Notes: generated by a model from the letters alone, not told the origin. Positions 16,417 to 25,951 are shown, numbered from the stretch's first letter. The stretch is 64,000 nucleotides of DNA from Miltoncostaea sp036826475 (GCA_036826475.1 DAISWG010000005.1:1-64000); one strand, 5' to 3'. A program made the numbers and translations.

Positions 16417-18618
16417 GTGCGAAGCCAGTCAGGACGTCCGCTCCTCGAGCGCCACGGGCGCCTCATGGGGCGTCTGCGCTGGGTTGTCATCCCGCTCTGG
16501 ATCGCGCTCCTTGCCGGCGCGGTGATGCTGGGGGGACGGCTGGGCGACGCCACCACCTCCGAGGCCACGCTGCCCGGGACGGAGGGGCAGACGGGCGTCG
16601 AGCTCATCCAGCAGCACTTCTCGTCCGGGCGTGAAACCAGCGACATCCAGCCTGTCTTCCGCAATGCGTCGCTGACGGTCGACGACCCCGGCTACCGCGC
16701 GGCGGTGACCGCGTCGCTCGACCGCGCCGCCGCCCTCCTCCCCGGCACCCGGGTCGTCTCCTACTTCACCACCGGCAGCCGCGACCTGGTGGGGCAGGAC
16801 GGTCACATGACGTTCGCGACGCTGTCGCTGCCGGTCGACGAGCAGACGGCTGCCGACATGGTCCCGCGGATCCGGGAGGCGCTCGGCACTCCCGACGGCT
16901 TCGCACCGACCCTCGTCGGGGGCTCGGCGGCCGTCGACCACGACACCGGCCCGATCATCGAGGACGACCTCGCCCGGGCCGAGATGATCGTGCTGCCCGT
17001 CGCCCTGCTCGTGCTGCTGCTGTTCTTCGGCAGCGTCGTGAGCGCCCTCATCCCGCTGCTGATGGCGGGTGCGACGATCATGCTCGCGTTCGCCGGCACC
17101 TACGTCGCCGGGCAGGGGATGGAGATCGCCGACGTCGTCACCAACGTCATCACGCTCGTGGGCGTCGCGATCGGCGTCGACTACGCGCTGCTCGTCGTCT
17201 CGCGCTTCCGCGAGGAGATGGCCCGCGGCGCCGACCGGGTCGAGGCGACCGGCCGCACGATGGCCACCGCCGGGCGCGCCGTGATGCTCTCCGGCATCAC
17301 CGTGGCGATCGGGCTGGCCGTGCTCGTCGCGCTGCCCGTCCCGTTCATCCGCTCCATGGGCGTCGGCGGCATGCTCGTGCCGGTCTCCGCCGTCCTCGTC
17401 GGGCTCACCCTGCTGCCCGCGCTGCTCTGCGCCCTGGGCACCAGGGTCGACGCGATCCGCGTCTATCCGCGCCGCTGGCGCCTCCGCGACGGCGCGGTCT
17501 GGGGCCCGCTGGCCAAGGTCGTCACCGGGTGGGGCGCGCCGATCGCCGCGGTCGCGCTCGCCGCCGTCGTGGTGCTCGCCATGCAGGCGCCGAAGATGGG
17601 CATCCACCAGGACCAGCTCGCCGACGCCCCCGACGTGGAGGCCGTCCACGCCGGCCGCCTCGTCGCCGCCGAGCTCGGCGGGGCCGCCAACCCCGACGTG
17701 TACGTCATCGACACCGGGCGGCCCGGCGGCGCGTACGACCCGGGCGTGATCCGCACCCTCGGGGGCGTGGCCGGCGACCTGCGCGCACAGCCCATGGTCA
17801 GCGGCGTCACCTGGCCCGACACCACCGACCCCGCCGCGTTCCGGGCCGCCGCCCGCGACGGCCTGGTGGACCGGACCGGCCGCTACGCCCTGATGAGCGT
17901 CGCGCCGGAGGGCGACCCCCTCTCCGACTCCGCCCGGGCGCTCAACGACGCGATGCGCGATCGCGAGGCCGCGATCGCGGCGGCCCTGCCCGACGGGGGC
18001 CGCGTGCTCCTGACCGGCGAGCCCGCCATGAACAACGACTTCAACGACGCCATCTACGGCCCGTTCCCCTGGCTCGTGGCCGGCGTGCTCGTGCTCACGT
18101 TCCTCGCCCTCTGGAGGGCGTTCCGCTCGTGGGTCGTCCCGCTCGTCGCGGTGCTGATGTCCGGCCTGTCGCTCCTCGCCGCCTACGGGCTGCTGTACCT
18201 GGTGTTCATGCGGGGCGTCGGCGCCGGCCTGCTCGGCGTGGACCACGACGTGCGGGGCATCGCCAACTGGGTGCCGGTGTTCGTGTTCGCCTTCCTGTTC
18301 GGCATCTCGATGGACTACCAGGTGTTCCTGACCGAGCGCATCCGCGAGCTGCGCCACGGCGGGGCCCGCAACGGCGACGCCGTCCGCGGCGGCCTGCGCG
18401 GCACCGGCCGGATCATCGTCACGGCCGCGCTCATCATGGTCGTCGCGTTCGGCGGCTTCGCGATGGGGACCGACATCGGGATGAAGGAGTTCGGCTTCGG
18501 GCTGGCGGCCGCCGTCGCCATCGACGCCCTCCTGATTCGCTGCCTCATCGTCCCCGCGATCCTCACCATGGCGGGGGAGCGGACGTGGCGGCGGCGCCGT
18601 GCGGCGGTGCCGGCATGA
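16417..18618 (+). CDS. MMPL/RND-family membrane exporter
   Basis: A 733-residue MmpL-type transporter, about 12 TM helices in two repeats, each with a large periplasmic loop. The proton-relay Asp-Tyr pairs lie in TM4 (GVDYALLVVSRFREE) and TM10 (GISMDYQVFLTERI), so both halves are complete. MmpL proteins export lipids, siderophores or drugs with proton uptake. GTG 16417 is preferred over the upstream GTG 16381 because GAAGGGA lies 6 nt before it. Its stop overlaps the next start (ATGA), so exporter, kinase and response regulator form one operon and the exporter may be both target and signal source of the two-component system (inference). Confidence 0.9.
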   Translation: MRSQSGRPLLERHGRLMGRLRWVVIPLWIALLAGAVMLGGRLGDATTSEATLPGTEGQTGVELIQQHFSSGRETSDIQPVFRNASLTVDDPGYRAAVTASLDRAAALLPGTRVVSYFTTGSRDLVGQDGHMTFATLSLPVDEQTAADMVPRIREALGTPDGFAPTLVGGSAAVDHDTGPIIEDDLARAEMIVLPVALLVLLLFFGSVVSALIPLLMAGATIMLAFAGTYVAGQGMEIADVVTNVITLVGVAIGVDYALLVVSRFREEMARGADRVEATGRTMATAGRAVMLSGITVAIGLAVLVALPVPFIRSMGVGGMLVPVSAVLVGLTLLPALLCALGTRVDAIRVYPRRWRLRDGAVWGPLAKVVTGWGAPIAAVALAAVVVLAMQAPKMGIHQDQLADAPDVEAVHAGRLVAAELGGAANPDVYVIDTGRPGGAYDPGVIRTLGGVAGDLRAQPMVSGVTWPDTTDPAAFRAAARDGLVDRTGRYALMSVAPEGDPLSDSARALNDAMRDREAAIAAALPDGGRVLLTGEPAMNNDFNDAIYGPFPWLVAGVLVLTFLALWRAFRSWVVPLVAVLMSGLSLLAAYGLLYLVFMRGVGAGLLGVDHDVRGIANWVPVFVFAFLFGISMDYQVFLTERIRELRHGGARNGDAVRGGLRGTGRIIVTAALIMVVAFGGFAMGTDIGMKEFGFGLAAAVAIDALLIRCLIVPAILTMAGERTWRRRRAAVPA

Positions 18619-20222
18619 GGGCCGCCGCGCTGGGGGTGCTCCGCCCGCTCGGTCACCTCGCGAGCGCGCTCGTCCTGGGCCCCGCGTGGCTCACCCTGCT
18701 GGTCGTGGGGTGGGCCACCGGGTTCGGCCTGATCGTGACGCTCGTCGGGATCCCCGTCCTCCTGGGCCTCGCGCACGCCGCGCGGGGTGCGGGGGACCTC
18801 GAGCGGTGGCTCGCCGCCGGCCTGCTCGACGTGCGGGTGCCGCGCCCGCCCCGCCCCGTGTGGCGCGGCGCCGTCCTGTCCAGCCTGCGCGCCTGGGTCA
18901 CCGACCCCGGCGCGTGGCGGGAGCAGGCCTACCTGCTGCTGCGGTTCGCCCTCGGCGTCCCGCTCGCCGCGGTCCTGATCGGGCTGATCGGCGGCGGGAT
19001 CCAGCTGATGGTGGCCTGGACCTACTACCGCTGGGCGCCGCCCGATCTGGGCATCGCCCGGGCCGACACCCTGCCCGAGGCGCTCCTGTGCATCCCGCTC
19101 GGCGCGGCCGTCGCGTTCATCGGCCTCTGGCTGGTGCGGCCCGCCGCCGCGGCGTGGCGGCCGCTCGCCCGTACGCTGCTCACCATGAGCGAGCGCGGGG
19201 AGGTGGAGCGGGTGCCGCGCGAGCCCGGCGCGACGCCCGCGCTCCGGGTCCAGGCGTACGTCACCGCCGGGATCGTCGGCGTGCTGACGCTGATCTGGCT
19301 GCTCACCACCCCCGGCGGGTACTTCTGGCCCGCCTGGGTGGCCATCACGCTGGCCCTGCCGCTGGCGATCCACGCCGCGGTCGCGTGGGCGCCGCGCCGT
19401 GCCCCGGCGCGGGGGCTGGCCATCCATGCCGGCATCACCGGCGCGCTCTGGCTGTATCTCGTGCTGATCTGGGCGCTCTCCACCCCCGGCGGGTACTTCT
19501 GGCCGGCGTGGGTGGCGATCCCGCTGGCGGGGGCGGTCGGGGTGCACTACCTCATCGTCCGCGGCCACGACCAGGGGGACCGGCGCGAGATGGCCGAGCG
19601 CATCGACGTGCTCACCGCCACCCGCGCGGGGGCCGTCGACCAGCAGGCGGCGGAGCTGCGGCGCATCGAGCGCGACCTGCACGACGGCGCCCAGGCCCGC
19701 CTGGTGGCGCTGGCGATGGACCTGGGCATGGCGCGCGAGCGCCTGGCCGGCGACCCCGACGCCCAGCAGCTGGTGGCGGGGGCGCACGAGCAGGCCAAGC
19801 AGGCGATCACCGAGCTGCGCGATCTCGCGCGGGGCATCCACCCCGTGGTGCTCACCGACCGGGGCCTGCCCGCCGCGCTCGCGACGCTGGCCGGCCACAG
19901 CCACGTCCCCGTGGAGCTGGACGTCCGGACGGGGGAGCGGCCCGCCGCCGCCGTCGAGGCCGCCGCCTACTTCGTGGTGGCCGAGGCGCTCACCAACGCC
20001 AACAAGCACAGCGGCGCCACCAGGGCCACGGTGCGGGTGCTCCGCGACGGCCCCCTGCTGCGGGTGAGCGTCGCCGACGACGGCGCCGGCGGCGCCGACC
20101 GCGATGGCACCGGCCTGCGCGGGCTGCGGCGGCGGGTGGAGGCGCTCGACGGGGTGATGACCGTCGCAAGCCCGCCGGGCGGCGGTACGGTGGTCGACGT
20201 GGAGCTGCCATGCGGGTCGTGA
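18615..20222 (+). CDS. Sensor histidine kinase (NarL-partner type) with duplicated 2-TM sensor
   Basis: A 535-residue kinase. Residues 1-180 carry a four-TM 'sensor' domain as in many actinobacterial kinases. Residues 215-315 hold two 2-TM units with an almost identical 14-residue loop (TTPGGYFWPAWVAI at 231 and STPGGYFWPAWVAI at 289). The HisKA_3 helix has phospho-acceptor His356 (RDLHDGAQARL), and the ATP lid has EALTNANKHSG near 457 and DDGAGG near 488. It overlaps MmpL by 4 nt and the response regulator by 13 nt. Likely role: sensing membrane or ligand state and driving the regulator encoded next. Confidence 0.88.
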   Translation: MRAAALGVLRPLGHLASALVLGPAWLTLLVVGWATGFGLIVTLVGIPVLLGLAHAARGAGDLERWLAAGLLDVRVPRPPRPVWRGAVLSSLRAWVTDPGAWREQAYLLLRFALGVPLAAVLIGLIGGGIQLMVAWTYYRWAPPDLGIARADTLPEALLCIPLGAAVAFIGLWLVRPAAAAWRPLARTLLTMSERGEVERVPREPGATPALRVQAYVTAGIVGVLTLIWLLTTPGGYFWPAWVAITLALPLAIHAAVAWAPRRAPARGLAIHAGITGALWLYLVLIWALSTPGGYFWPAWVAIPLAGAVGVHYLIVRGHDQGDRREMAERIDVLTATRAGAVDQQAAELRRIERDLHDGAQARLVALAMDLGMARERLAGDPDAQQLVAGAHEQAKQAITELRDLARGIHPVVLTDRGLPAALATLAGHSHVPVELDVRTGERPAAAVEAAAYFVVAEALTNANKHSGATRATVRVLRDGPLLRVSVADDGAGGADRDGTGLRGLRRRVEALDGVMTVASPPGGGTVVDVELPCGS

Positions 20223-20863
20223 TCGCCGAGGACCTGGCGCTGCTGCGCGACGGCCTCACCCGCCTGCTGCGCGACCACGGCATGGACGTCGTGGCCGCGG
20301 TGGAGGACGGCGACGCCCTGGTCCGCGCGGTGGAGGCCGAGCGGCCGGACGTGGCGGTCACCGACGTCCGCCTGCCGCCGGACTTCACCGACGAGGGCCT
20401 GCGCGCCGCCATCGAGGCGCGCCGCCGCGTGCCCGGCACGCCGGTGCTGGTGATCTCCCAGTACGTCGAGCAGACCTATGCGGTCGAGCTGCTCGCCGAC
20501 GGTGGGGCGGGGGTGGGCTACCTGCTGAAGGACCGGGTCGCCGACCCCGCCGAGTTCGTCGACGCCGTCCGCCGCGTCGCCGGCGGCGGCACCGCGATGG
20601 ACCCGGAAGTGGTGGCCCAGCTCGTCGCCCGCCGCGGGCCGGCGTCGCCGCTCGCCGGCCTGACCCCGCGGGAGCGGGAGGTGCTCGGCCTCATGGCGGA
20701 GGGGCGCTCCAACAGCGCCATCGCGTCGACCCTCGTCGTGACCGACGGGGCCGTCGAGAAGCACATCTCCAACATCTTCGGAAAGCTGGGGCTGGCCCAG
20801 GCCGACGGCGGCCATCGCCGCGTCCTGGCCGTTCTGACCTACCTGGGGAGCCCGTCGCCGTAG
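20210..20863 (+). CDS. NarL/LuxR-family response regulator
   Basis: A 217-residue response regulator. The receiver domain has acidic residues Glu7/Asp8 and phospho-acceptor Asp in TDVRLPPD near residue 51, with Lys in LLKDR near 104. The C-terminal LuxR helix-turn-helix spans LTPREREVLGLMAEGRSN to VEKHISNIF. It is the cognate partner of the kinase that overlaps it, and terminates at a strong hairpin. Confidence 0.9.
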   Translation: MRVVIAEDLALLRDGLTRLLRDHGMDVVAAVEDGDALVRAVEAERPDVAVTDVRLPPDFTDEGLRAAIEARRRVPGTPVLVISQYVEQTYAVELLADGGAGVGYLLKDRVADPAEFVDAVRRVAGGGTAMDPEVVAQLVARRGPASPLAGLTPREREVLGLMAEGRSNSAIASTLVVTDGAVEKHISNIFGKLGLAQADGGHRRVLAVLTYLGSPSP

Positions 20864-20897
20864 GGGGCGCCCGCGGGCGCCCCCCGCGGGAGCGGGG
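20863..20897. terminator. Two adjacent hairpins between convergent genes
   Basis: GGGGGCGCCC-GC-GGGCGCCCCC (10-bp stem, 20863-20884) follows the + strand stop, and CCCCGC-GGGA-GCGGGG (20882-20897) abuts the minus-strand stop. They serve both directions within 34 bp. Confidence 0.65.
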
Positions 20898-21953
20898 TCA
20901 GGGCTGGATGGTGTGAAGCGAGCCCACGCCGTCCGTGACGTAGACCAGCCCGCCGCCGACGGCGACGCACTGCACACCGCCGGGGGTCCCGCCGACCGGC
21001 AGGGTGCCCGAGGAGACCGTCTTCAGGTCGGTCTGGTCCAGGCGGAAGAGCGTAGCCGGCGTGTTCGACAGGGCGTCCGCCCGCTGCGCCACCCACACCG
21101 CGCCGGCGCCCGCCGCCGTGCACGAGATCCCGATGTCCAGGTCCCCGTTCACGGCGCCCGGCACCAGCCCGGTGGTGGGCGACACCTTGGCGACGCCGCC
21201 CTCGTCGTTCGGCGTGGCCGTGGACAGCCAGAGGGCGTTGAGACCGGAGGTGAGCCACACCGACTGGGCGATCCCGCCGGTGAACCCGCTGACCTTGAGC
21301 GTCGCCTGGACCGCCAGGCTCGACGGGTTGCGCTTCTGGATCGACGCCTGGTTGGGCGTGACCATCCAGAGCGCGCTGCTCGCGGCGGTGAAGGCCGCCG
21401 GGATCGGCCAGGTCTTGATGACGACCTTTCCGCTGTCCGGGTCGATCCGGGCCAGCTTCTGCCACGTCGTCACGCCCGCGGCCCACACGTACCCGGAGCC
21501 GATGCCGAGCGTGTTGGCGCCGTTGATGTTCGTGGCGCTCCCCTGATCGACCGTGGAGCCCAGGTTGACGGTGATCGGGGAGCCCACCGGGTCGCCGTCG
21601 GGCGTCAGCGGGAAGATCTTGGCCTGCGTCTTCGTGGACGTGAGGACCCACACCTTGTTGTAGCCCGCCCGGATGTCGCGCGGGTTGGGCCCCAGCTTCA
21701 CCGTCTTCACGGCGTGGGTCGTCGCGTCGACCCGGCTCACGCTGCCGTCGCCGTTGAGGGTCCAGGCGGCGCCGTAGCCGTAGGTCAGCCGGCCGGGCTT
21801 CGACCCGACCTTCGTCGTCGCGACCACGTCGAACGCCGGTGGCGCCTGGTCCGCCTGCGCCCCCGGGGCCGTCCCGGCCGACGCCCCCGCCGCACCCAGC
21901 GCCGCCAGGGCGCCCAGCGCCACCCCGGCGGCGGCCGTCCACACTGATCGCAT
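20898..21953 (-). CDS. Secreted propeller-like repeat protein
   Basis: A 351-residue exported protein. Signal peptide runs to about residue 28 (GASAG). The rest consists of repeated blades with the pattern 'G-x-(V/L)-W-(V/L)...(I/L)DP-x-(S/T)-G', as in YVTN/NHL or virginiamycin-lyase-like beta-propellers; two Cys occur near the C-terminus. No catalytic residues are recognised. ATG 21953 is chosen because GGGAGGGA lies 3-4 nt upstream and a signal peptide starts there; an in-frame ATG at 21992 would add a hydrophilic tail. Function unknown, perhaps binding or scaffolding outside the cell. Confidence 0.7.
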   Translation of the reverse strand: MRSVWTAAAGVALGALAALGAAGASAGTAPGAQADQAPPAFDVVATTKVGSKPGRLTYGYGAAWTLNGDGSVSRVDATTHAVKTVKLGPNPRDIRAGYNKVWVLTSTKTQAKIFPLTPDGDPVGSPITVNLGSTVDQGSATNINGANTLGIGSGYVWAAGVTTWQKLARIDPDSGKVVIKTWPIPAAFTAASSALWMVTPNQASIQKRNPSSLAVQATLKVSGFTGGIAQSVWLTSGLNALWLSTATPNDEGGVAKVSPTTGLVPGAVNGDLDIGISCTAAGAGAVWVAQRADALSNTPATLFRLDQTDLKTVSSGTLPVGGTPGGVQCVAVGGGLVYVTDGVGSLHTIQP

Positions 21954-22065
21954 CGTCCCTCCCGTGCGCATTCCGGAAGGTGCGACGCTCATACGGGCGG
22001 GCGCGTCCGCGCAAGACCCAGAACCGCCGGAATCGCCGGTCAGCGGCTCCGGAGGGCCGGCACGG

Positions 22066-23148
22066 TCATGGGACGCCGGGTGACGCGGCGGGCGCCGCCA
22101 CCGCCCCGGCGGCGGCGTGCTGCGCCACCTCCGCCTCCACCCGCTCCCGCCCGATCATGTAGCTCAGCGCCGCGTACAGCAGCAGGTCGATCGCCAGGCT
22201 GCCGAGCGCGGCGAACTGCGCGTAGTAGAAGGCGAAGACCTCGTACACGAAGATCGAGATGAGCACGGCGCGCATGAACCACCGGTAGCCGCTGACCCGC
22301 GACCGCCGGCGCAGCCGCCAGGCGCCCACCACCACGCAGACGCCGCTCGCGATCGCCGCGATGAGCTGCACGACGTGGGCGATGTCGGCGTTGCCGGTGT
22401 CGCGGTCCAGCCCGGTCGTGTCGGTCTGCACCCGGATCGTGAGCGGCACCTTGGTCAGGAAGTAGGCGGCCGCCACCACCACGACCGCGGTCTCGAAGTG
22501 GCGCCGCGCCGCCAGCGCCCGGTAGTGGCCGGCGAGCCACGCCCGCGCCACGAAGTAGGGCGACGGGCGGTGCCGGCCGCGTCCCACCGGGAGGCCGTCG
22601 ACGTGCTCGCGCAGCACCGCCACGAGTGGGTCGCCCGGGTCGGCGCGGTCCAGCAGGGCGCCGACGCGGTCACGGGTCTCGACGTCCATGCCGCCGCTGG
22701 CGTCGGAGCGCAGCAGCGACAGGGCGTTGGCCAGGGCGTCCTGCGGCGTCATCTCCGACTCCCACCGGCGGACGCGGGCGAGCGCGACGAACAGGACCAT
22801 GAACACCGCGTACATCACGGCGACGGCGGGCTCGAAGAAGTAGTTCACGTCGCTCGAGATGAACTTGCCGACCTCGTCGATGAAGAACCCGAAGCCGACG
22901 CCGCCCGCGAACGCCGCGAGCCACGGCGCCGCCGGGTTCATCACGCTGAACAGCACCAGCAGCGCCAGGAACATGATGAGCCCGCCGTACAGGACGTGGG
23001 CGATGTGCAGGCCCCCGCCGCCCAGCTGCGGGTAGCCGCTCAGCTGGAGGATCAGGCGGATGATCAGCACGGTCGCGACGGCGGAGACCAGGCTGAGTTC
23101 GATCAGCCCCGCCGCGTTCGTGTTTCGCAGGACTGGGAGGCCGCCCAC
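22066..23148 (-). CDS. Polytopic membrane protein of unknown function (about 8 TM)
   Basis: About 360 residues with four hydrophobic segments in the first half (residues about 15-130), a soluble middle (about 135-205, acidic, with DPGDPLVAVLREH) and four in the second half. Features such as FFIDEVGKFISSDVNYFFEP in a membrane loop are distinctive but not recognised as a known motif. The start is uncertain: GTG 23148 is the only plausible codon before the first helix and lacks a good ribosome-binding site. It lies downstream of an NlpC/P60 gene on the same strand, 35 bp away, so they may be co-transcribed. Confidence 0.55.
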   Translation of the reverse strand: MGGLPVLRNTNAAGLIELSLVSAVATVLIIRLILQLSGYPQLGGGGLHIAHVLYGGLIMFLALLVLFSVMNPAAPWLAAFAGGVGFGFFIDEVGKFISSDVNYFFEPAVAVMYAVFMVLFVALARVRRWESEMTPQDALANALSLLRSDASGGMDVETRDRVGALLDRADPGDPLVAVLREHVDGLPVGRGRHRPSPYFVARAWLAGHYRALAARRHFETAVVVVAAAYFLTKVPLTIRVQTDTTGLDRDTGNADIAHVVQLIAAIASGVCVVVGAWRLRRRSRVSGYRWFMRAVLISIFVYEVFAFYYAQFAALGSLAIDLLLYAALSYMIGRERVEAEVAQHAAAGAVAAPAASPGVP

Positions 23149-23183
23149 GGGGGATGCCCCTAGACGGCGGGACCCGGCGGGCG

Positions 23184-24356
23184 CTACGCGCCAAGCTGCG
23201 CCACCCGCCGGGCCCAGGCCGTGGCCGACGGCCAGTAGGTGGGGAGCCAGCTGATCGACACCCCGCCTCGCGAGCCGGAGGAGTGGATCATCCACCCGCC
23301 GCCGAGGGCGATGCCGGTGTGCGAGATCGACCCGCGCGGGCTGGTGGGGCCCTTCGGCCCGAAGAACACCAGGTCGCCGGGCAGCGCCGCGTCGGCGGCC
23401 TCGCGCTCGGCGGGGCGCTCCCACGCCATCGCGTCGGCGGTCCGGCCCAGCAGGCCGCTGCCGAGGCTCATCTGGCTGGGGCCGGCGCTGCCCTTGAACG
23501 CCCACCACACCAGGCCCGAGCAGTCGAAGCCGCCGTGCGCCTGGACGCCCCACGGGGAGCGGACGCCGGGCCAGTCGCCGGCCCACACGTAGGGCTGGCC
23601 GACCTGCGACACCGCCGCCTGCACCACGGCGAGGCGCTGCGCGCTCATGGCGGGCAGGCGGATGTCGCGGTAGCGGGCGAGGCCCGCCCTCTGCCACGAG
23701 GAGACCCCGCGCGCGCGGTCCGCCATGTACGCCAGGTCGGCCAGCCGCAGGGGCTGCCCCTTGGCGCGCTCGCGGCCGTCCTGGGACGCCGGCTGGTTGT
23801 AGACCAGGCCCAGCTCGCGGGCGAGCACCTCGCTGCCGGCGAAGCGCGGCATCCGCAGCACGCCCCCGCCGTCGACGGCGATGCGGGCGATGCCGCGCCG
23901 CTCGGCCTCCAGGCCCAGGGCCCGCACCACCAGCAGGTGGCTCTGCCACGCCGTCGCGGGGGCGGCGGGGTTCGCGCTCGCCGGGCGGGTGCCGGTGATC
24001 GCGCCGAGCGCCCGGTCCAGGTCGCCGCGGGGGGCGTCCCGCGACAGGTCGTCGCCCGCCAGCTCCGGCCATGCGCCGGCCGCGGCGAGCCGCTTCGCCG
24101 CCGGGGCGGCCCAGGCGGCCTGGGACGCGGGGGTCGCCGGCGTGGCGGGTGTCGCTGGCACGGANNNNNNNNNNGACGTCGACGCGCTCACCGCTGAGCT
24201 CACCTCCGCCGGGGTCGCCGGCGTGACCGGAACCGCCGGCGGAGGGGCCGGTACGGTGGCCGCCGGGGCGGGCGGCTGCGACGCCGCCGCCGCCGCGCCG
24301 GCGCCCCACAGGAGGCCGAGCGCGGCGGCGATGGGCAGGAGGAGACGTCGCGTCAC
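23184..24356 (-). CDS. Secreted NlpC/P60 peptidoglycan hydrolase
   Basis: About 390 residues. A signal peptide (RRLLLPIAAALG, cleavage after AAAAA) is followed by a Pro/Ala/Thr-rich linker containing a 10-N gap and PAT repeats, a middle domain, then the NlpC/P60 domain with catalytic Cys in GGFDCSGLVWW and His in SISHTGIAL. These enzymes cut gamma-D-glutamyl-meso-DAP bonds in cell-wall peptides. The GTG 24356 gives a canonical signal peptide; ATG 24395 would add 13 residues. Its stop sits beside a GGCGC-TAC-GCGCC hairpin. Divergent from msrB. Confidence 0.85.
   Translation of the reverse strand: MTRRLLLPIAAALGLLWGAGAAAAASQPPAPAATVPAPPPAVPVTPATPAEVSSAVSASTXXXXSVPATPATPATPASQAAWAAPAAKRLAAAGAWPELAGDDLSRDAPRGDLDRALGAITGTRPASANPAAPATAWQSHLLVVRALGLEAERRGIARIAVDGGGVLRMPRFAGSEVLARELGLVYNQPASQDGRERAKGQPLRLADLAYMADRARGVSSWQRAGLARYRDIRLPAMSAQRLAVVQAAVSQVGQPYVWAGDWPGVRSPWGVQAHGGFDCSGLVWWAFKGSAGPSQMSLGSGLLGRTADAMAWERPAEREAADAALPGDLVFFGPKGPTSPRGSISHTGIALGGGWMIHSSGSRGGVSISWLPTYWPSATAWARRVAQLGA
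24165..24174. other. Assembly gap (10 N) inside the NlpC/P60 linker
   Basis: Ten Ns in a Pro-Ala-Thr repeat region. The frame is open on both sides, so the gene is probably intact but its linker length is unknown. Confidence 0.95.
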
Positions 24357-24461
24357 CCTGTCCCTGTCGGCGGGTGGGGCGCCGGTCTTCACCATCCCGG
24401 TCGCCACCGGACCGTCCTGTGCCACTCTCTGCACGGAGCGTTTCACGAGGGAGGGATGGGG

Positions 24462-24863
24462 ATGGCCGACGACCACACGCGCGACGCCGAGTACCGGGAG
24501 CGTCTCACGCCCGAGCAGTACGCGGTGACCCGCGAGGGCGCGACGGAGCGCGCGTTCACCGGCCGGTACTGGGACCATCACGCCGACGGCGTCTACACCT
24601 GCGTCTGCTGCGGGGAGCCGCTGTTCGACTCGGAGACCAAGTTCGAGTCGGGCACCGGCTGGCCCAGCTTCACCGGCCCGGCGACCGAGTCGGGGGTCGA
24701 GGGGCGCACCGACAACAGCCACGGAATGGTGCGCACCGAGGTGGTCTGCCGCAGCTGCGGCGCCCACCTGGGCCACGTGTTCCCCGACGGGCCGGCGCCG
24801 TCGGGCCTGCGTTTCTGTATCAACTCGGCGTCCCTCGATTTCGAGGACCGGGAGCAGGGCTAG
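24462..24863 (+). CDS. msrB: Peptide-methionine (R)-S-oxide reductase
   Basis: A 133-residue MsrB. Zinc site cysteines are in CVCCGEPLF and CRSCGAHLGH, and the catalytic Cys is in GLRFCINSASL near the C-terminus; the substrate-site GTGWPSF block is intact. It reduces methionine-R-sulfoxide in damaged proteins with thioredoxin. ATG 24462 is preferred over ATG 24456 because GGGAGGG lies at proper distance only from the second. A GH3 gene starts 5 nt after its stop. Confidence 0.95.
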   Translation: MADDHTRDAEYRERLTPEQYAVTREGATERAFTGRYWDHHADGVYTCVCCGEPLFDSETKFESGTGWPSFTGPATESGVEGRTDNSHGMVRTEVVCRSCGAHLGHVFPDGPAPSGLRFCINSASLDFEDREQG

Positions 24864-24868
24864 GGGCG

Positions 24869-25951
24869 GTGGCCTCCGCGCTGCTCGGCGGGCTCGTCGC
24901 GCTGGTGGTGGCCGGCGCCCCCGCGCCGCCGCCCGCCGCGGCGCCGGCGCCCACGGCGGCGGCGCTCACCCCCGCGCAGCTCGCCGGGCAGCGGATGGTC
25001 TACGGCTTCCCCGGCACCGTCCCGCCGCCCGACCTGGTGCGGCGCATCCGCCGGGGCGAGGCGGGGGCGGTGATCCTGCTGGCCCCCAACGTGCCGTCTC
25101 CGGCCGCGGCGCGGGCGCTGACCCGGCGCCTGCAGGCCATCCCGCGGCCCGCCGCGGTGGACGTGCCGCTGCTGGTGATGATCGACCAGGAGGGCGGGCT
25201 GGTGCGGCGCCTGGACGGCCCCCCGTCGCGCAGCGCCGCCGAGATGGGCCGGGACGGGCCCCGCGCGGCGCGCGCCGCGGGCCGGGCCACGGGGCGGCTG
25301 CTCGCCGGGGCGGGCGTGAACGTCGACCTGGCGCCCGTCGCCGACGTCGCGCGCCCCGGCTCGTTCCTGGAGGCCACCGGCCGCACCTTCGGCCGCTCCC
25401 CCGGCCGGGTCGCCGGTGCCGCCGTGGCGTTCTCGGCGGGCCTGCGCGACGCGGGGGTGATCCCGGCGGCCAAGCACTTCCCGGGCCTCGGCTCCGCGAC
25501 CCGCTCCACCGACGAGGCGCCCGCGCGGCTGGCGGTGGGCGCGGACGAGCTGCGGCGGGTCGACCTGCCGCCGTTCCGGGCGCTCGTGGCCCACGGGGTG
25601 CCCCTGGTGATGCTCGGCACCGCCACCTACCCGTCCCTCGACCCGGCCCGGCCGGCGGCCCTGTCGCGCCGGGTCGCGACGGACCTGCTGCGCGGGGACC
25701 TCGGCTTCCGGGGCGTCACGGTCACCGACGCGCTCGACACCCCGGCCCTGGCCCCGAGCGGCGGCGCCGGGGCGGTGGCCGTGCGGGCGGCCGGCGCCGG
25801 CAGCGACATGCTGCTGCACACCGGCTACGAGGCCGGCACGGCGTCGGCGGCGGCGCTGGCCCGGGCCGTGCGCACCGGCGCGGTCCCGCGCGCCGAGGCC
25901 GAGGCGGCGGTCGACCGGATCCTGGCGCTCCGATCAGACGTGGGAGCCTGA
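24869..25951 (+). CDS. Secreted glycoside hydrolase family 3 (NagZ-like) protein
   Basis: A 360-residue GH3 enzyme with an N-terminal signal segment (GGLVALVVAGAPAPP). The GH3 core shows MIDQEGGLVRRL, VDLAPVADV, the KHFPGLGSATRSTDEAP loop and the nucleophile Asp in VTVTDALDT. In true NagZ the loop carries the Asp-His pair 'KHFPGHGD...DSH'. Here the second His is missing and Thr-Asp-Glu takes its place, as in some Gram-positive relatives, so activity on beta-GlcNAc is likely but unproven. GTG start 5 nt after msrB, so co-transcribed. It is probably involved in wall turnover. Confidence 0.82.
   Translation: MASALLGGLVALVVAGAPAPPPAAAPAPTAAALTPAQLAGQRMVYGFPGTVPPPDLVRRIRRGEAGAVILLAPNVPSPAAARALTRRLQAIPRPAAVDVPLLVMIDQEGGLVRRLDGPPSRSAAEMGRDGPRAARAAGRATGRLLAGAGVNVDLAPVADVARPGSFLEATGRTFGRSPGRVAGAAVAFSAGLRDAGVIPAAKHFPGLGSATRSTDEAPARLAVGADELRRVDLPPFRALVAHGVPLVMLGTATYPSLDPARPAALSRRVATDLLRGDLGFRGVTVTDALDTPALAPSGGAGAVAVRAAGAGSDMLLHTGYEAGTASAAALARAVRTGAVPRAEAEAAVDRILALRSDVGA

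Noticed and set aside
24120..24245. Second scaffold gap as a false overlap like the first
   Set aside because: The flanks share only Pro-Ala-Thr repeat words and do not align end to end, so a true gap in a repeat linker is likelier.
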